64,000 nucleotides of DNA from positions 7,764,501 through 7,828,500 of the forward strand of contig OX359189.1 in the NCBI GenBank assembly GCA_947172415.1, given 5' to 3'. Shown here piece after piece: positions 50,001 through 62,583 of this stretch (position 1 is the stretch's first letter; the number at the start of each line of letters is the position of its first letter). The notes below the pieces were generated by a model. The model did not search any database and was not told where the DNA came from. It saw nothing but the letters and a program-made list of their open reading frames with translations. The translations under genes were made by a program, and so were the position numbers. Source of the stretch: Chondrosia reniformis (Eukaryota > Porifera > Demospongiae > Chondrillida > Chondrillidae).

Positions 50001-50461
50001 CTGCCTGTCATACTTTCAAATACCTCCAAACTCCTGCATTTTCCAAGTGTACTGCACCATTCTCTTTTAGCTTCTCTTCTCCCTCCTGCAAGTCTGTTAA
50101 CTCCCTTCCAGCTACTTCACACCCACGCAAATACATGCACATGGCACTCATTGAATTTAATTGAGGGCGAATAAGCCCTGCATATCCCTAGTGCAACAGA
50201 AATCGGGTCGAGAGTCGTCAGACCTTATCACGCAGTCGATAAGGTCTAATTTCATCAGACTAGGCCTCCACCACGCTTCTGCTACCTCCCACCTTTGTCG
50301 ATTTCGCTAGCGCGTCTACCAAAACAATCACCTAAAACTCGCCCCCACGATTATCATGTTAGTGACTAATAAAAGAATTGGAATGCTAACTCACCCGGTG
50401 TTGCCAAAAAAAGGATAAGCAGATATAGCAGATATAGCAGATGTGCAATGTCATCGTGCAT
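47070..50461 (-). CDS. receptor G2: Ig-FN3-Ig-FN3 transmembrane protein, A-type
   Basis: Six exons: 50395-50461 signal peptide (MHDDIAHLLYLLYLLILF), 49028-49348 Ig1, 48489-48770 FN3-1, 47940-48230 Ig2, 47275-47586 FN3-2, 47070-47209 membrane helix and tail. All introns are GT-AG and phase 1; 470 residues are open. Ig1 contains TVCYGNEYQLICNH, VYWKKNGFDLIHHAMERS and VYNCFLIH. Ig2 has TVCYGQSVDVSCYNGN. The helix (VTVIVIAIIIVVIIVW) is followed by RCRKKKNNLKVN and a short end. It is the intact partner of pseudogene G1; compared with it, FN3-2 gains two residues (SLSMTIC). Intron 1 carries repeats shared with the H upstream region. Confidence 0.85.
49349..50394. repeat. G2 intron 1 with repeats shared with H and the G1/J flanks
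   Basis: 50190-50255 (GGTCGAGAGTCGTCAGACC, then AGTCGATAAG) matches 40575-40635 upstream of H. 49556-49625 matches part of the dispersed family at 32710-32770. 49349-49440 is also found in the first intron of G1. The open frames here are low-complexity and unsupported. Confidence 0.5.
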
Positions 50462-52554
50462 TTTCGAAAGGCTTTACGAATTAATACTACAGTACTCTTT
50501 GGGTCGACAGGAAATTGATTGCGTCAACTGAGGTAACGTGCACGGGTCTATGTCCAGACCGGGCGTTGCAACTTTCCAGTAGAATGACGTCACCATGCGT
50601 TGCATTGGATCCGAAGTTGGCAGAAAGGCTAGCGCACCCTCCACATCTGTTGTCCCCTTTTTCTTTCCTTTCTTCACCAGCTCTGTCCTTCTCTTGCTGG
50701 TGTGCTAGCTTTTCTGGTGGGCCATCACTCAGCAAGGAAGCAGGTGAGGCAGCTTTGGGGAACCCAAGTAGGTCAAACCCTTTTTGGAAGTCAGGGGGAG
50801 GAGATCCAAACCCAAACCTAGGTGGCCATCATGCAGGCGCCAAGGGAGTTCAAATTCCTCAGTGTGGAATTGCAGTTTATATAACACCTCTAAGTTATGT
50901 AAGATACCATGTAGCTTACATAACTTAGAGCCTTCTATAGCCAGGAGACATGCAATACAGAGTCCAACTGTGCTAAGGGGTCTGTAGAACGGGGTGTTAG
51001 AACCAATGACATAAGGGCCCAAGCTATCTCTGTGTGACAACCTGATGTACTTGCGACACTTTGAAAACAGAACCATTACCAATTTGAAACACGTATTATG
51101 TAAAACAGCTTTTAGCTTATTTAGGTAAAACTCCTGGAAAATGCCCCTTTATATGTGTAGTAAGTATTTTTAGTCTTAGTAATGTCTCTGGAACCGATCT
51201 TGGAGCCTATCCACCAGTAATGAGTTTAGTGCAGTAGTATTGTAATTAGTTGTCTTAAGAGAGAGTTGCAAAGTGAATGAAATTCGAAGGAAAGTATAGC
51301 CAGTAGCAGTAAATTGCAAGACTTAGCTAACCTATTTATTATTAGTGAACCTATACTAGCTGATATTAGAAATATAGAAGTTAAGAGTCTTAAGTTTATT
51401 ATTAAGATAAGAGGAGGCACAGCTAGATTGAGAGTAGAAGAGGGTAGTATATAGAGAAGTGATCATCCGTGTCAGCACTGTGAGTCACATTCTTATAGGT
51501 GTGAAAAGATTAGTGATGAAATGAGGTTTTTGTCAGTGAGGAATTAAGAGAGAGGGTTTCTGAATTTGATAGCAAACTAGATAATGAAAAGCTGGTAGTG
51601 GCTTTCCTATTTTAATTTGTTTCTGTAGTTGGAGACTAGTGTATCATAAAATTTTCGATTTTCTACAATGCAAGTGGGTGTACACAATATCTTAGCTAGG
51701 TCTATATTCATTTGTGTGCATGTTGTTCTTTAATGGTTGTACCTTCATTCTTCTGATTGTACATGCCATTAATTTATGTGGTTGATCATAAGAAAGCCTC
51801 GAGTTATCATGGTCATCCTTATCATAAGAAATTCTTAAATTCTATACCAGCTGGCTATGATCGTGATCGGGTATGTATAGTTTAGCAGTAATGCCTAAAT
51901 ATGTGCAGATCTTATAACTTCATTCATTTAATGACTTCAAAGTTGTAGCTATATCTACAAGTACGTATATACGTATAAACTAAAAACATTTACAAAAATG
52001 ATAATTAAAAAATATTAGAAGTAGGAACGGCAGTGTTCACTAATACATCTACAAAAAGTATCGAAACAAGACAGTGATTATATGATAAGGCTAATCATAC
52101 AGAAGTTGCACACTGAAATTTAGTAACTGACCCATACACTTCTGTATTTAGGTACACCAAGCATTTTTGTAAATGTTTTATTTTACTTGTATTTCCCCTT
52201 ATCGTGTTCTAATTGGTTTTGAAAGTTTCTTGACAAATATCAAAATAAGGTCTCAGACAAAGAGAAAGTAACCTAAATCATGATTTCTTGATTAAAAATG
52301 GCGGCCGAGAAGACCACAATTTCGGTATTTTGATGCTTTATGTAGACTTAGGGCTGTCTCTTCCCTAGTTTGAAAACATTTATGACAATTTATAACTTTT
52401 ACGTGTCTGCATAAATTTGCATATTAGTGCTCAATCAATCAATCAGCATGTTAAACATGCTACAAAGTACTGCATCACATAAGCATGTTAGATAAATTGC
52501 TAAATTATACGTAAACAGTCAGAGTTCAATAGCAGTTCATTACATGTTACATTG
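50462..52554. other. intergenic region between G2 and the LINE
   Basis: 50520-51080 has a higher GC content and open frames on both strands (107-137 residues) without any recognised domain. It includes a hairpin whose arms, CTCTAAGTTATGTAAG at about 50888 and its complement ending at about 50931, are perfect for 16 bases. 51990-52150 and 52294-52431 are dispersed repeats also seen elsewhere in the window. No gene is supported. Confidence 0.4.
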
Positions 52555-54125
52555 TTACTCTTGTGGGACACCGTCCCGTCTTTCCTTAAATATGGCAATG
52601 AGGTTGACCCGATAGGTACTGATCATGTGCTTCCACCCCTCAGTGTGAACATCCACAGCCCACTCATGATAAGGTGGCAAGCGGGCCCACTTCAGCACAG
52701 ATTTCACTGTGTCACTCCATCTGGCAGCGGGACGATTTCGCTTTCCCTCTGCTAGCTGTGAATGCATCACCAGTCTGGGTAAGCGGTCTTTGGGCAAGTT
52801 GATCATTCTAGCAGCCCAGGTCAGTGTGCGCTCTGCAAGACGTACCCTAAGGGGAAGCATGTGCAGCTCCTCATAAGCAGAGGTCATACGGACGTGGTCA
52901 GTTGGTCTAGACCCCAGCATTAACCTGGCAAGGCGGTATACTGGGTGGTCTCTAACTGAGTAGTGTCCACCTCCCGCCTCGTCAAGGAGCCCGATCCATA
53001 TAGGAAGGTAGAGGTGACGAAGGCATTGAAGATCCTAGTCTTGGTACATCTCCTCACTCCACATTGGTTCCACAGTCGCCGCTTCAGTCGGAAAAATGTG
53101 CTCCGTGCCAGGCCAATCCTTCTCTGGAACTCAGCAGTCATGTCATTGCCAGTGGAGATTGTACTTCCCAGATAGTTGAATGCCATGACATATACTGAAG
53201 CTGTGTGTTGCCAATGGTGATTGGTGTTTGCTCCATGCTATAGTAGGGTTGTGCCGCATCACTACTGTCTTCCTGTCATTGATCACCATTCCGAACTTCT
53301 GCGAGACAAAGACAAACCTCTCAACGGCTGTGTTCATGGACCTGTGCGAGTTGGTGAGTAGGGCAGTGTCATCCGCATAGGTGCAGTCCAGCACCTGGTG
53401 TGACTTGGGGGTTCTGAACCTCTTGGTGTCTGTTATGTCACCATCCTCAGCCAGCAGTTCCACCCCCAACTCCCTCCGATAAGCTGAGTTGTGGGGAAAG
53501 GCAATGTCTGTGAGAGCTGCTAGATATAGGATGAAGAGCACAGGTCCTTCAACAGAAGCCTGTCGGACACCAGTACGGATGAGGAACCTTCCAGATGACT
53601 CGTTCATATACTGGACATAGCCTTCCATGTCTTGATGGAGGTTGCGCAGGGCTGCCAGCATCTTGGGAGGGACTCCTTGCTTTGAAAGAATGAGCCATAG
53701 GAGGCCCTGAATTACTGAGTCAAAGGCTTTGCTGAAGTCGATGAAGGTGGCATAGAGAGTAGTGTTCTTCTCCCTTGCCTTCTCAAAGAGTTGGCGAACG
53801 ACAAAGATCAGGTCCTCAGTGCTGTGACCTGGTCAAAAGTCGCACTGTGTCTCGGGCACCACATGAGGGACAATGTGTTGAAGCAGTCGCCTTGCAGGGA
53901 TTCTTCCAAACACCTTCCCTCCTGTTGAGAGCAAAACAATGCCCCAGTAGTTGTCAGGGTCGTTAATGGCTCCCTTCTTATGGACGGGGATGATCTTGCA
54001 GTCGACCCATTCTTTAGGCACATCACCATTTAGCCCCACATTGCAAACTTCCGTCAGGTAGTCAATATAGGCTTCCCCCCAACCTTCCATACTTCAGACG
54101 GTAGGCCATCCTCCCCTGGGGGTAT
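52555..54125 (-). mobile_element. 5'-truncated, frameshifted non-LTR retrotransposon (LINE) reverse transcriptase
   Basis: On the minus strand consecutive frames give GEDGLPSEVWK at the left end of the coding part, then IIPVHKKGAINDPDNYWGI, ATFIDFSKAFDSV, GVRQASVEGPVLFILYL, and the catalytic CTYADDTALL. A thumb-like YLGSTIS follows, then an arginine-rich C-terminus with the last stop at 52555-52557. Frames change near 53820 and 53160. No endonuclease or first open frame is present, so it is 5' truncated. The clade is not clear to me. It is a dead copy. Confidence 0.8.
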
Positions 54126-54670
54126 CAATTATGATTAATGAAAAATTTTAGTCTTCGGGGTGTTTTAAACGGTAAATTCGGACACTGTAAATTTGACCAT
54201 ATTTCTTTGTACCTTAAAGTAGCGCATTCAACTTAAATTTTTCTTCTTTATTATGAATGTAAATAAAAGACTGTGTGCCCTGCGCTATCAAAGCGATAAC
54301 TACAAACCACTATAGTGATCCGTGCCATGTATAAGTGAAAACCATGAATAATAAAAGGTTAATTACCAATGTTCCCTCATTGTCTTACAGTAGATCTTTA
54401 GACTTAAAATTTATATAATAAATATATAATAGAGTTAAATTAGTCTTTGGGATGGTACATCCTTCGAATTTTGAGCGTTTAAAGGAATAAGGAATCCTTA
54501 TTCTATTGAGTTAAATTAGTGTTGGAATAAATGTATTATATTTGATTTCTGTTTATTATATAATCTGACATCATAATAAAATCATTTATATACAGCTGCA
54601 TGCATGCGTAAACAGTCTGCATGAGTGCAGGTTTTCCCAATTTAAGTTATATAATATACCCCTGCACAAT
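54126..54670. other. region upstream of receptor I
   Basis: AT-rich. 54447-54466 resembles the end of the MITE at 6336-6475, and AAGGAATAAGGAATCCTTATT (54483-54503) is a short near-palindrome. It should contain the receptor I promoter; no clear core element is visible. Confidence 0.35.
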
Positions 54671-57600
54671 ATGCTTATGGGTATTGCTCTTCTATTTAAA
54701 GTATTGTTATTGTATCTCTTCTTTTTGGAAGGTGAGTTAATTAACATTCTAGTTATGTAGGGGAAATATCAATTATTGAGGTTGTATATAGTAACTTTAA
54801 TAAGAGTTATATATATATCTGCTGCTTTATGCCTATGTGAGACAGGTTTATATATATATCAATTATTTCAAGGCAGCTATATGCAGCTATATATATACAC
54901 AGGGTCTGGGAAGAACAAGCATTTTGAGGTTAAAAACTTGTGGGGCTGCCGCCCCCATATCAACTCAAACTATTTGGCCTCTTCGTTGGGATTCAATATG
55001 TATTCATAATCTTAATGATTGAGGACGCTTAATATGTCCTGAACATTATAAATAATGATGGAAAATTTAAAGCTTCATTATTAACTAAAAGCTTCCTGTT
55101 TTTGCAAAAACGATGTATTGATGTATATTTAAGTGTTATTATAGTTGAGTATGAACTCATATTATATGTATAACAACGTATAAATTAAGTGTTATAATAG
55201 CTGTGTATCATCATGATCAATAACCTATAGACATAATATAAAATGTCTCTATAATAATATATGTACCAAATACGTATATACATAGCTATGCTGAAACTGA
55301 TATGTATACACACGTATATATATAACTAATTATAAAATTCAATCTGTATTCATCTATTTGTGTAGGGTCGTATTCATCTATTAATATTTATATTTTTCAC
55401 TTTCTTGATCAGTTTTAGCTAGGTCAAGTGATTAGCATAACACTATGCTATGCAAAACCATTCAGAATGTATGTAAATTGACTTGATTGCCATGATACCA
55501 AATTCTATTATAAATATATAAAACATACAGTACGTATTTAGGATAAAAAATCTAAAGTGCCATTTTTTATATATGTATATCGATATGATTAAATACGAGA
55601 CTATAGGGAAATATAAACAGATTATATATTGTCTTATGAATAATATATAGATCATATTCAGTGCAAACCTTCTTGTCACTGAGACATATTATGGTTAGTG
55701 ACTCTATACTAAAGGGACCTATCACAGAAAGGGCCTAATAAGTTTATTAGAAACATTTTTAATAACATTAATTGGAATACGTATGTCATGTAAAAACTTA
55801 CAATTGTATCAAATATACATGTATGTGCAATTCTGATAGATGTATGCATTATTTTATACATACAGGAATTATCTTCTCTATAATTCTTCATGCAGCTTCT
55901 ACAAATACAATCAACATAATGATTGACGGAAGTGATAGTGTATGCTTTGGTCAACAAGTACGATTGCTATGTATTTATCCAGTGATTGATCCTACAATGT
56001 ACTATCCTAAGGCAAGCTGGTCAAAGAATGGAGAAGAGTACTTCCCTGATGGTATCATAGAAAGGGAAGCCACTGTTAATAATATGACTATTGCTTTATA
56101 TGTCCTTATAACCAGGGAAGAGTTTGGGAATGTAAATACCATTACTTTTGGATGTTTTCTACGAAGGAGGGATTTTAAAAAGGAGAAAAGCAATGCAGTC
56201 TCAATAAATCCAACAGGTCTATTATATATTCGGTGTTGTATACAGTAGAAACTGCTAACACGCTTTACATGAATTATCGCATTACGTGAACAAAACTGAA
56301 ACAGAGTCCCTATAATACACTGTTTAACACGAATACGTACTGCTAAAACGAACAGAATTTGGCGACTGATTATTAGTTTAACTATCGATTTAACCTACAA
56401 GTTATAATGGAAATGAAGAAGAAAAAAAGGCAAACCTTTGTACCACCATATTATTATTATTATTATTATGGTCAAGAACTACTGATAACAAGAATATGGT
56501 ATACCCAGGAGTACTTGTCAACCAGTTTTTTTCCACTGTACATTATGTATCCATGCATCATATAAAGTTACCTACAAATGTTCACTATATATACATGTAT
56601 ATGTTTTTATTACATATATAGAAAAACCAGAAACACCCTCGATCTGTCAGCATCAGAAAAGAAGTAAATCACTTTCCTTCGACTGGAAACACAACAGTTC
56701 TCAGTGCTTTAGCTCCATTTCCTTTACCATCTCATGGTGTACTGTTCAGAATGGACTACCTAATGTATCAACATGTTACTCAAGTACTACATCCACTACT
56801 AACATTACACTATCTAACCTGGTTCCTAGTACTACATATCAAGTTAACATTACAGCACAGAGTGTGGAGAATAGCACTATCAGAAGTGATGAAAGGTTTA
56901 TGGAAGTTACTACTCTCAGTATGTTTAAGGGTAGCTACGTATATAATATATATAAAAATTATATATCTATAATATTAAAATTACAATCAAGTACTACACA
57001 GTGCAAGTCACAAATTTAAGTTACTCCTAGGTATATATACAAGACTTTTAAATTAGTCACATGCACTGCTGCAGGCTTTGAAACCCTCAACTTCTGCACA
57101 GAGAGTAGTAGTGTATAGCGATCATATATGGTAATACACATGACCTACCAATTACCTTTTCACACCTTAATATAGACTGAAGATGATGCATCTGCATACC
57201 GTCTTAAAGGGGTCTCAGCTAATAACCACAGCAGATTTGAGTTTGCCTTGAGAGGGAGCTAGGAATACTGACAGTTGGTTGCATGCATGCATTCACATAA
57301 TCAACTGGGTTATAGAGACCATATTGTAACTTGCACACAAGGGACATTATGAAGGCCTTGACCTTTTATGTGTCCTATTATATTACCTTAGTATATTGTA
57401 ACTTGCATGCACTGTATATATATATATTATTTATTTATTTATGTTAGATTACCTTAGTATATTGTAACTTGTATATAGCTGCACATGATGCTCTCTATTA
57501 GCTAAAGAGATAATTCCATACCACATCTCTGTTTATTCTTAGAGTGAATTAATGGGACATCTTGATGTATATTGCCTTCTCTACTCTATAGAATTGCATT

Positions 57601-59509
57601 GTATGATTTATCCCTGATGACAGCAGCAGAGCTGTTGAAACTTGCATATTGGCACTTTTTGATTTATTTATGAGAATTTAATTGCAACTTATAAAAGTTA
57701 AAAATGAATAATATACGTATAATACAGAATATGTAAGAAAAGAAGTCTTGTGTTTGACTAAAAAACTAATACACTACTTATAAGCTACTAAAGCATTTGA
57801 AATAACCATACATGTATATATATGTTATTTAGATGGACCTATGCTGACAGTTAATAAAGATATATTTTGTTATGACAGACAAGTTCAACTCACCTGTCAC
57901 CATCATGATATAACAGATATTACATCAAGTGGACCCATCTTCAATCAGACCAGTCCTGTAGTGTGGATGAAGGATGGAGAGAGGATTGATCTACCTGATA
58001 CATACCATATGGTTGTATCCCAGAATAATACTGAGACAGTTGTGAGTGTGACAACAAGAAAGAGTATCTTCCTCAATGGAGAGGCTAACTACTCTTGTGC
58101 TGTTGTGTATGCTGATGGTAGTATGGAGGAGAGTGAACCTGTGACTGTAATCATGCAAGGTATACAGTATGTATTTTATATAGTTGAATGTTTTAGCATA
58201 CTGCTGATATTCCTTCAGAGTCTCCCCTTCCTCCAACCTCACCGACATCAAACTATTCTGATACAAGTATCTCCTTGCAGTGGTCCCACAGGAATGATTG
58301 TTTTGAGAACTGCAACTTCATATATGAAGTGACATGGAAGGAATTAGAAGATTCAAGTTCAATAAGAGCAACTATTAACATGACATCCTACACTATTGAA
58401 AGGCTTTCTCCTGATACATCTTATAATATTGAAATTCGAGCTTATTGTAAGGAGGACCTTAATGTAAGGAGTGACAGTTTACATGTATTCATAACTACAT
58501 CTGAGCTAGATTCATGTAAGTACATAGCTAAGAATTTTACAATTAACCTGCATGTTTCATTAATTATGTATATATACGTATAAACACATATACAGTATAT
58601 AAGTATATGTATATGTCTAATTATATATAAGTGACTGTATGTACATGTTTTATAGATGAATCACAGAATATTACCTTATTATGGATAACTGCTTTTGGAG
58701 CAGCAACTTCAGTGCTTATCATCATACTGGTAGTTACATGTGTTCTAGCTGTTTATAGAAAGACCAAAAAGGAGACATCTTCTAAACTATATGGCCATGG
58801 TTTGTTTTCAATTTATTCATAAGTATATTGTGTTCTATTATTGGAAAAACGTTTTCTAAGTTTTAAAATCTCCTAAATTTCTCTTAATTTAACCAAGAAC
58901 ATCTCTTTAAATCTGTATCTATTGAGACTACATGATCCCTGGGCATTGAAATGCTTTAGCAGTGTATATATGTGAATGATTGAGTATAAACAAAATCACT
59001 TCATTGTTGATTTAAGAGGTGATATATATTGATAGGAATATAGGGACATGTTTTTTGGAATCCCTACTTAGAGTACGTACTGTACACCACATACTCTCTA
59101 GATCTGATACTTTTGTACTTATTTCATACATATAGACATAGACCCTAAGGAAGAGGAGAGATACAGTGGTACACCTTCACCTTCTCCATCTGGTGTTAGT
59201 GGTACAGCTGCAAGTGTACCCTCTCCATCACCAGTTGGAGAAGAGCTAAATATTGAGGCTAATCCCTCCTACATTCCTCTTGAGCTTGCTAGAAGTCTAA
59301 GGGACACTCAGCAGGGGTCTTTGACAACTAGACAAGTTAACGCAGGTGTAGCTAGTGTACCCTCTCAATCACCAGTTGGAGAAGAGCTAAATATTGAGAC
59401 TAATCCCTCCTACATTTCTCTTGAGCTTGCTAGAAGTGTGAGGAACACTCACCAAGGATCCTTTCCAGCTAGAAAAGTTGAGACAGAATATCAGAATGTG
59501 AATCTGTGA
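54671..59509 (+). CDS. receptor I: Ig-FN3-Ig-FN3 transmembrane receptor with duplicated tyrosine-motif tail, C-type
   Basis: Seven exons: 54671-54731 signal peptide (MLMGIALLFKVLLLYLFF; the next Met at 54677 is an equally good start), 55896-56216 Ig1, 56622-56918 FN3-1, 57833-58159 Ig2, 58219-58515 FN3-2, 58656-58799 membrane helix, 59136-59509 tail. All introns are phase 1; 606 residues are open. Ig1 and FN3-1 are clearly diverged from receptor E. From the Ig2 exon onward the two genes are nearly identical, introns included. The tail keeps two NPSY motifs (NPSYIPL and NPSYISL) and the EYQNVNL end. Intron 3 (56919-57832) is far longer than in E (62 bases), so the high-identity block starts at Ig2. 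Confidence 0.85.
54732..55895. other. receptor I intron 1 with a dispersed repeat
   Basis: 54915-55170 matches the repeat in the gene B intron at 9835-10085. The rest is AT-rich with no exon recognised. Confidence 0.45.
56449..56467. repeat. TTA microsatellite in receptor I intron 2
   Basis: About six ATT/TTA units in a row. The rest of the intron (56217-56621) shows nothing further. Confidence 0.8.
56919..57832. other. long intron 3 of receptor I
   Basis: 914 bases where receptor E has 62. 57385-57480 has a short internal repeat (ACCTTAGTATATTGTAACTT, twice). No coding sequence seen. Either an insertion lengthened this intron or the E intron was shortened. Confidence 0.5.
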
Positions 59510-59903
59510 ATGAATCACGTGCATGTAATATACAATAATGCAGGTAACATACATCTGCTCGAGTTGTATAGAATTAAACAGTAACAGTATGTAATTTATT
59601 TCAATCATACACACAATTTCTATAGATATTGCTACATATTAAATGGATCTATTTTGATAATTTTCTTGTTGTATGATAATTAGCTATAGAACTGTATAAA
59701 GATATAACTTGCATGGGAAATTACATAATACAAATTGATCAACCAAGGATGTATATGTAATATTATCGTAAATAATATGTATTAATTTGTACGTACATTT
59801 CAATTAATATAACATCAGATACCAGAAAAGAGATGAGCAAATGCATACAATCATGGTTTCAAAACTATAGAAAAAGATTTGCATTATTGGTGTACAACAA
59901 CAG

Positions 59904-61953
59904 TTATATAATAGCTTCATCACAGTCGTCAGCTGGTGGAGGGATCTCTTCAATAATAAACGTTGACTTTGAGTTGTAACCAGTGATAACATCAAAAGTA
60001 GAATTGGTTCCAGGACAGATGTCAACAAACAGGTCAACTTTGAGGTCACCCAGACCCCACTGTGATCCTTCAGAAGGACCATAGCAGATACCGCTGATGG
60101 CAGCCGGGCGTCTGATATCAAATATATCCAATAATCTGCTACCTCTCAGGTCTTGCATAATAGCTCCGTCTATTGGCTCTGGAGTCTGACATTCTGTTCC
60201 ATTGATTGTCAAGTACCACCTCATGCAGCAATCCTCACACTGCTCCAGGGCAATGTTACCGTACCAAGAAGCCTTGATGACAGTCTCTGGTTTCTTCTTA
60301 TTTAGTGTGCAGCTCATTAGTGAACTTCCAGTTTGAGTTTGAAGATTATCTGGAATATTCATCTGACACTGATTAACATTAGGCCAAAAGTTTCTTGCAG
60401 CAGCATTAACTGTCATAGGAATAATGAAAGGTCGGTTATGGTATGAAAAAATGGAGGACAAAAATTAAGTAGACTGTCTGTGTCACCTTGCATTTTAAAT
60501 GGTTCATCCATTACAAAACTGCATGCATCCATTAAAAAGGTAAGTTCAACACTGTTAAAAGAACTAGTATATAGTTCTAATGTACAAATGATGTTATATA
60601 GGTATGTTTATTATGGGTGTTAAATAGCTAGTACAGCCCACTCACAAGTAGTAGGGATTTCCTCAATGGTCATGTGAGAAGTGGTGGCAAATCCAGTGTA
60701 AGCATTGTAGGAGTCGATAAATCCATCACACAATCCAACCTCAACATGCAGTTGATGTACACCATCAGCAATAGCACCAGAGCTAGTCTCCGAACATATG
60801 CCTGCAATGACTGAGGCCCGATGAATGTTGATGTTAGATCCATTTTTAGTGTATATGACACCCTCGATGGCACCGGGGGAGGTACACTCCTCTCCGTCAA
60901 TAGTGATGAACCACCTCATGCAACAGTCTGAACATTCTGTGATCCTCATGTTGCTGTTAAACGTGATCTTCAGATTAGTGGCAGCGCTTCTCTTTCTAAT
61001 TTCACAGCCTGTGTCATTGATGCGACCCAGATCAGTGCCGTCATTGATGGCATCAAAGGCACAGTGGCTGTAATGAGGGTAGAAGACGTTAGGATCCGGA
61101 TTGGTTGGAGTAAGGCCACCTGAGAATGTAACAATGAGAAAACAGCAATAAACACAGAGCCCATAGCTATATAAAAGGAGTATTATTGGCACATACAATT
61201 AGAATAGAAACCTAATCTACGTATCAAATTACTGACTCTATTTCCATTAGATTGAGCTGTATGTTAAAGATGTTTTAAGTTTATTAATAAGCACCTTCTG
61301 ATTTCCAAGATATGTATAAGGAGATCATTTAAGGTACCATATTGATGTTCCATCCATGAATCCACTTAGCTAATCGGCACAAAAATGGCCCTTCTACTGG
61401 CTTTGTAGTATACATACTGTATAACTACCTAAAGTATATACGTATACAAACGTATATCTCCACTTAATTAACTTACCAATTGGTATTTCCTCAACTATGA
61501 ATCGTGAACTCTGATTAAAGCCCGAGGCCCCATCAGCAATTGGTGAACCATCGCAGTTCCCAACCTCCAGTTTCAACAATACACTTCCTTTGCCAATTGG
61601 ACCACCACCGGCTTCAAAACAAACACCACTTAACGTAGTGGGGAAGAAGAGATTGAAGGATCTGGCGGCAGAGATGGTAGTCCTGACGTCTTCGTGAGCC
61701 GTGCATCTGGTCCCGTCAATAGTGATGTACCACTGGGTACAGCAAGTGCTGCACCTCTGTTTCCTGAAGTTACCTTCCCAAGTGAACCTCAAAGCAGTGT
61801 CGTCAGCCTTCTTGACAAAAGAGATATTTGCGATGTGACCCAAGTTCCTTTCCCTGTTTCTGCTCAGGTTTGGATAGGCAAACTGGCAGTAGTAAGGATT
61901 GTATACCTGTGGTGCTATGGGTGGCTTGGTAACAGGGGTTGTGTCAATGTAGG
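59904..61953 (-). CDS. F2: tandem CTHRC1-like domain protein (three domains, 5' end not found)
   Basis: Exons: 61477-61953 (domain 2 equivalent), 60646-61119 (domain 3), 59904-60409 (domain 4 and stop). All are open, with phase-1 joints. Each domain has paired cysteines and the core seen in CTHRC1: RCSTCCTQWYITIDGTRC, ECSDCCMRWFITIDGEEC and QCEDCCMRWYLTINGTEC, followed by an IAGIC or ISGIC block and a terminal IEEIP. There is no collagen stretch and no membrane segment, so secretion is expected if a signal peptide exists. The 28620-28775 exon of F1 has no counterpart here, because similarity to the F1 region ends at about 62184. F2 is therefore 5' truncated or has a different first exon. It is convergent with receptor I, as F1 is with E. 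Confidence 0.7.
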
Positions 61954-62583
61954 CTACAGAGAAGGAAAAAAGAGAAAAATGTTGTCATTTGTACAAGTGA
62001 ATTCTTGATACAGCTTATCCACCCTTGCAACCTTATTATTCCAGTGCTAAAAATTTCACAAGGACACTTGTCCAAATGAGATCAATTTTGGTTGCATGGT
62101 TATTCATTTTAATGAGCAACCATCAGTCACTGAAATTATATTGTCCTAAACCTGCTATAGACATGAGCATTTAAGTCACTTAACTACTACTTGACACAAT
62201 CTGAACCATATCACATTTGAGCCATGATACAGTTTGATGCTCGTGATCCAAATCTTCTGGGAAGGATGAAAGCGACTTTGTGTTTTGACGAAATTGTAAA
62301 TAAAAATATTGAATTTTAGTACCAAAGAATCTTTGCTGAAATTGGTCAACAATCAACTGTTATTTTAAGCACTGCTATTTTTATTCTATTGTTCCACATT
62401 AACAGGGCTGTATGCAGAACTTGGGACCAAAGGGGGCAAAATGAAAATTTTCAAAATGTATTAATTTGTACGTACATTTCAAATTATTATAACATCAGAT
62501 ACCAGAAAAGAGATGAGCAAATGCATACAATCATGGTTTCAAAACTATAGAAAAAGATTTGCATTATTGGTGTACAACAACAG
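61954..62583. other. junction between F2 and F3 duplicates
   Basis: 61954-62184 follows the F1 intron; 62185-62455 is unrelated unique sequence; from 62456 the F 3' region begins again. No promoter or first exon for F2 could be identified. Confidence 0.5.

Noticed and set aside
49852..50174. Overlapping open frames of 62-79 codons on the plus strand
   Set aside because: Low-complexity C/T-rich sequence inside intron 1 of G2; no domain or splice support.
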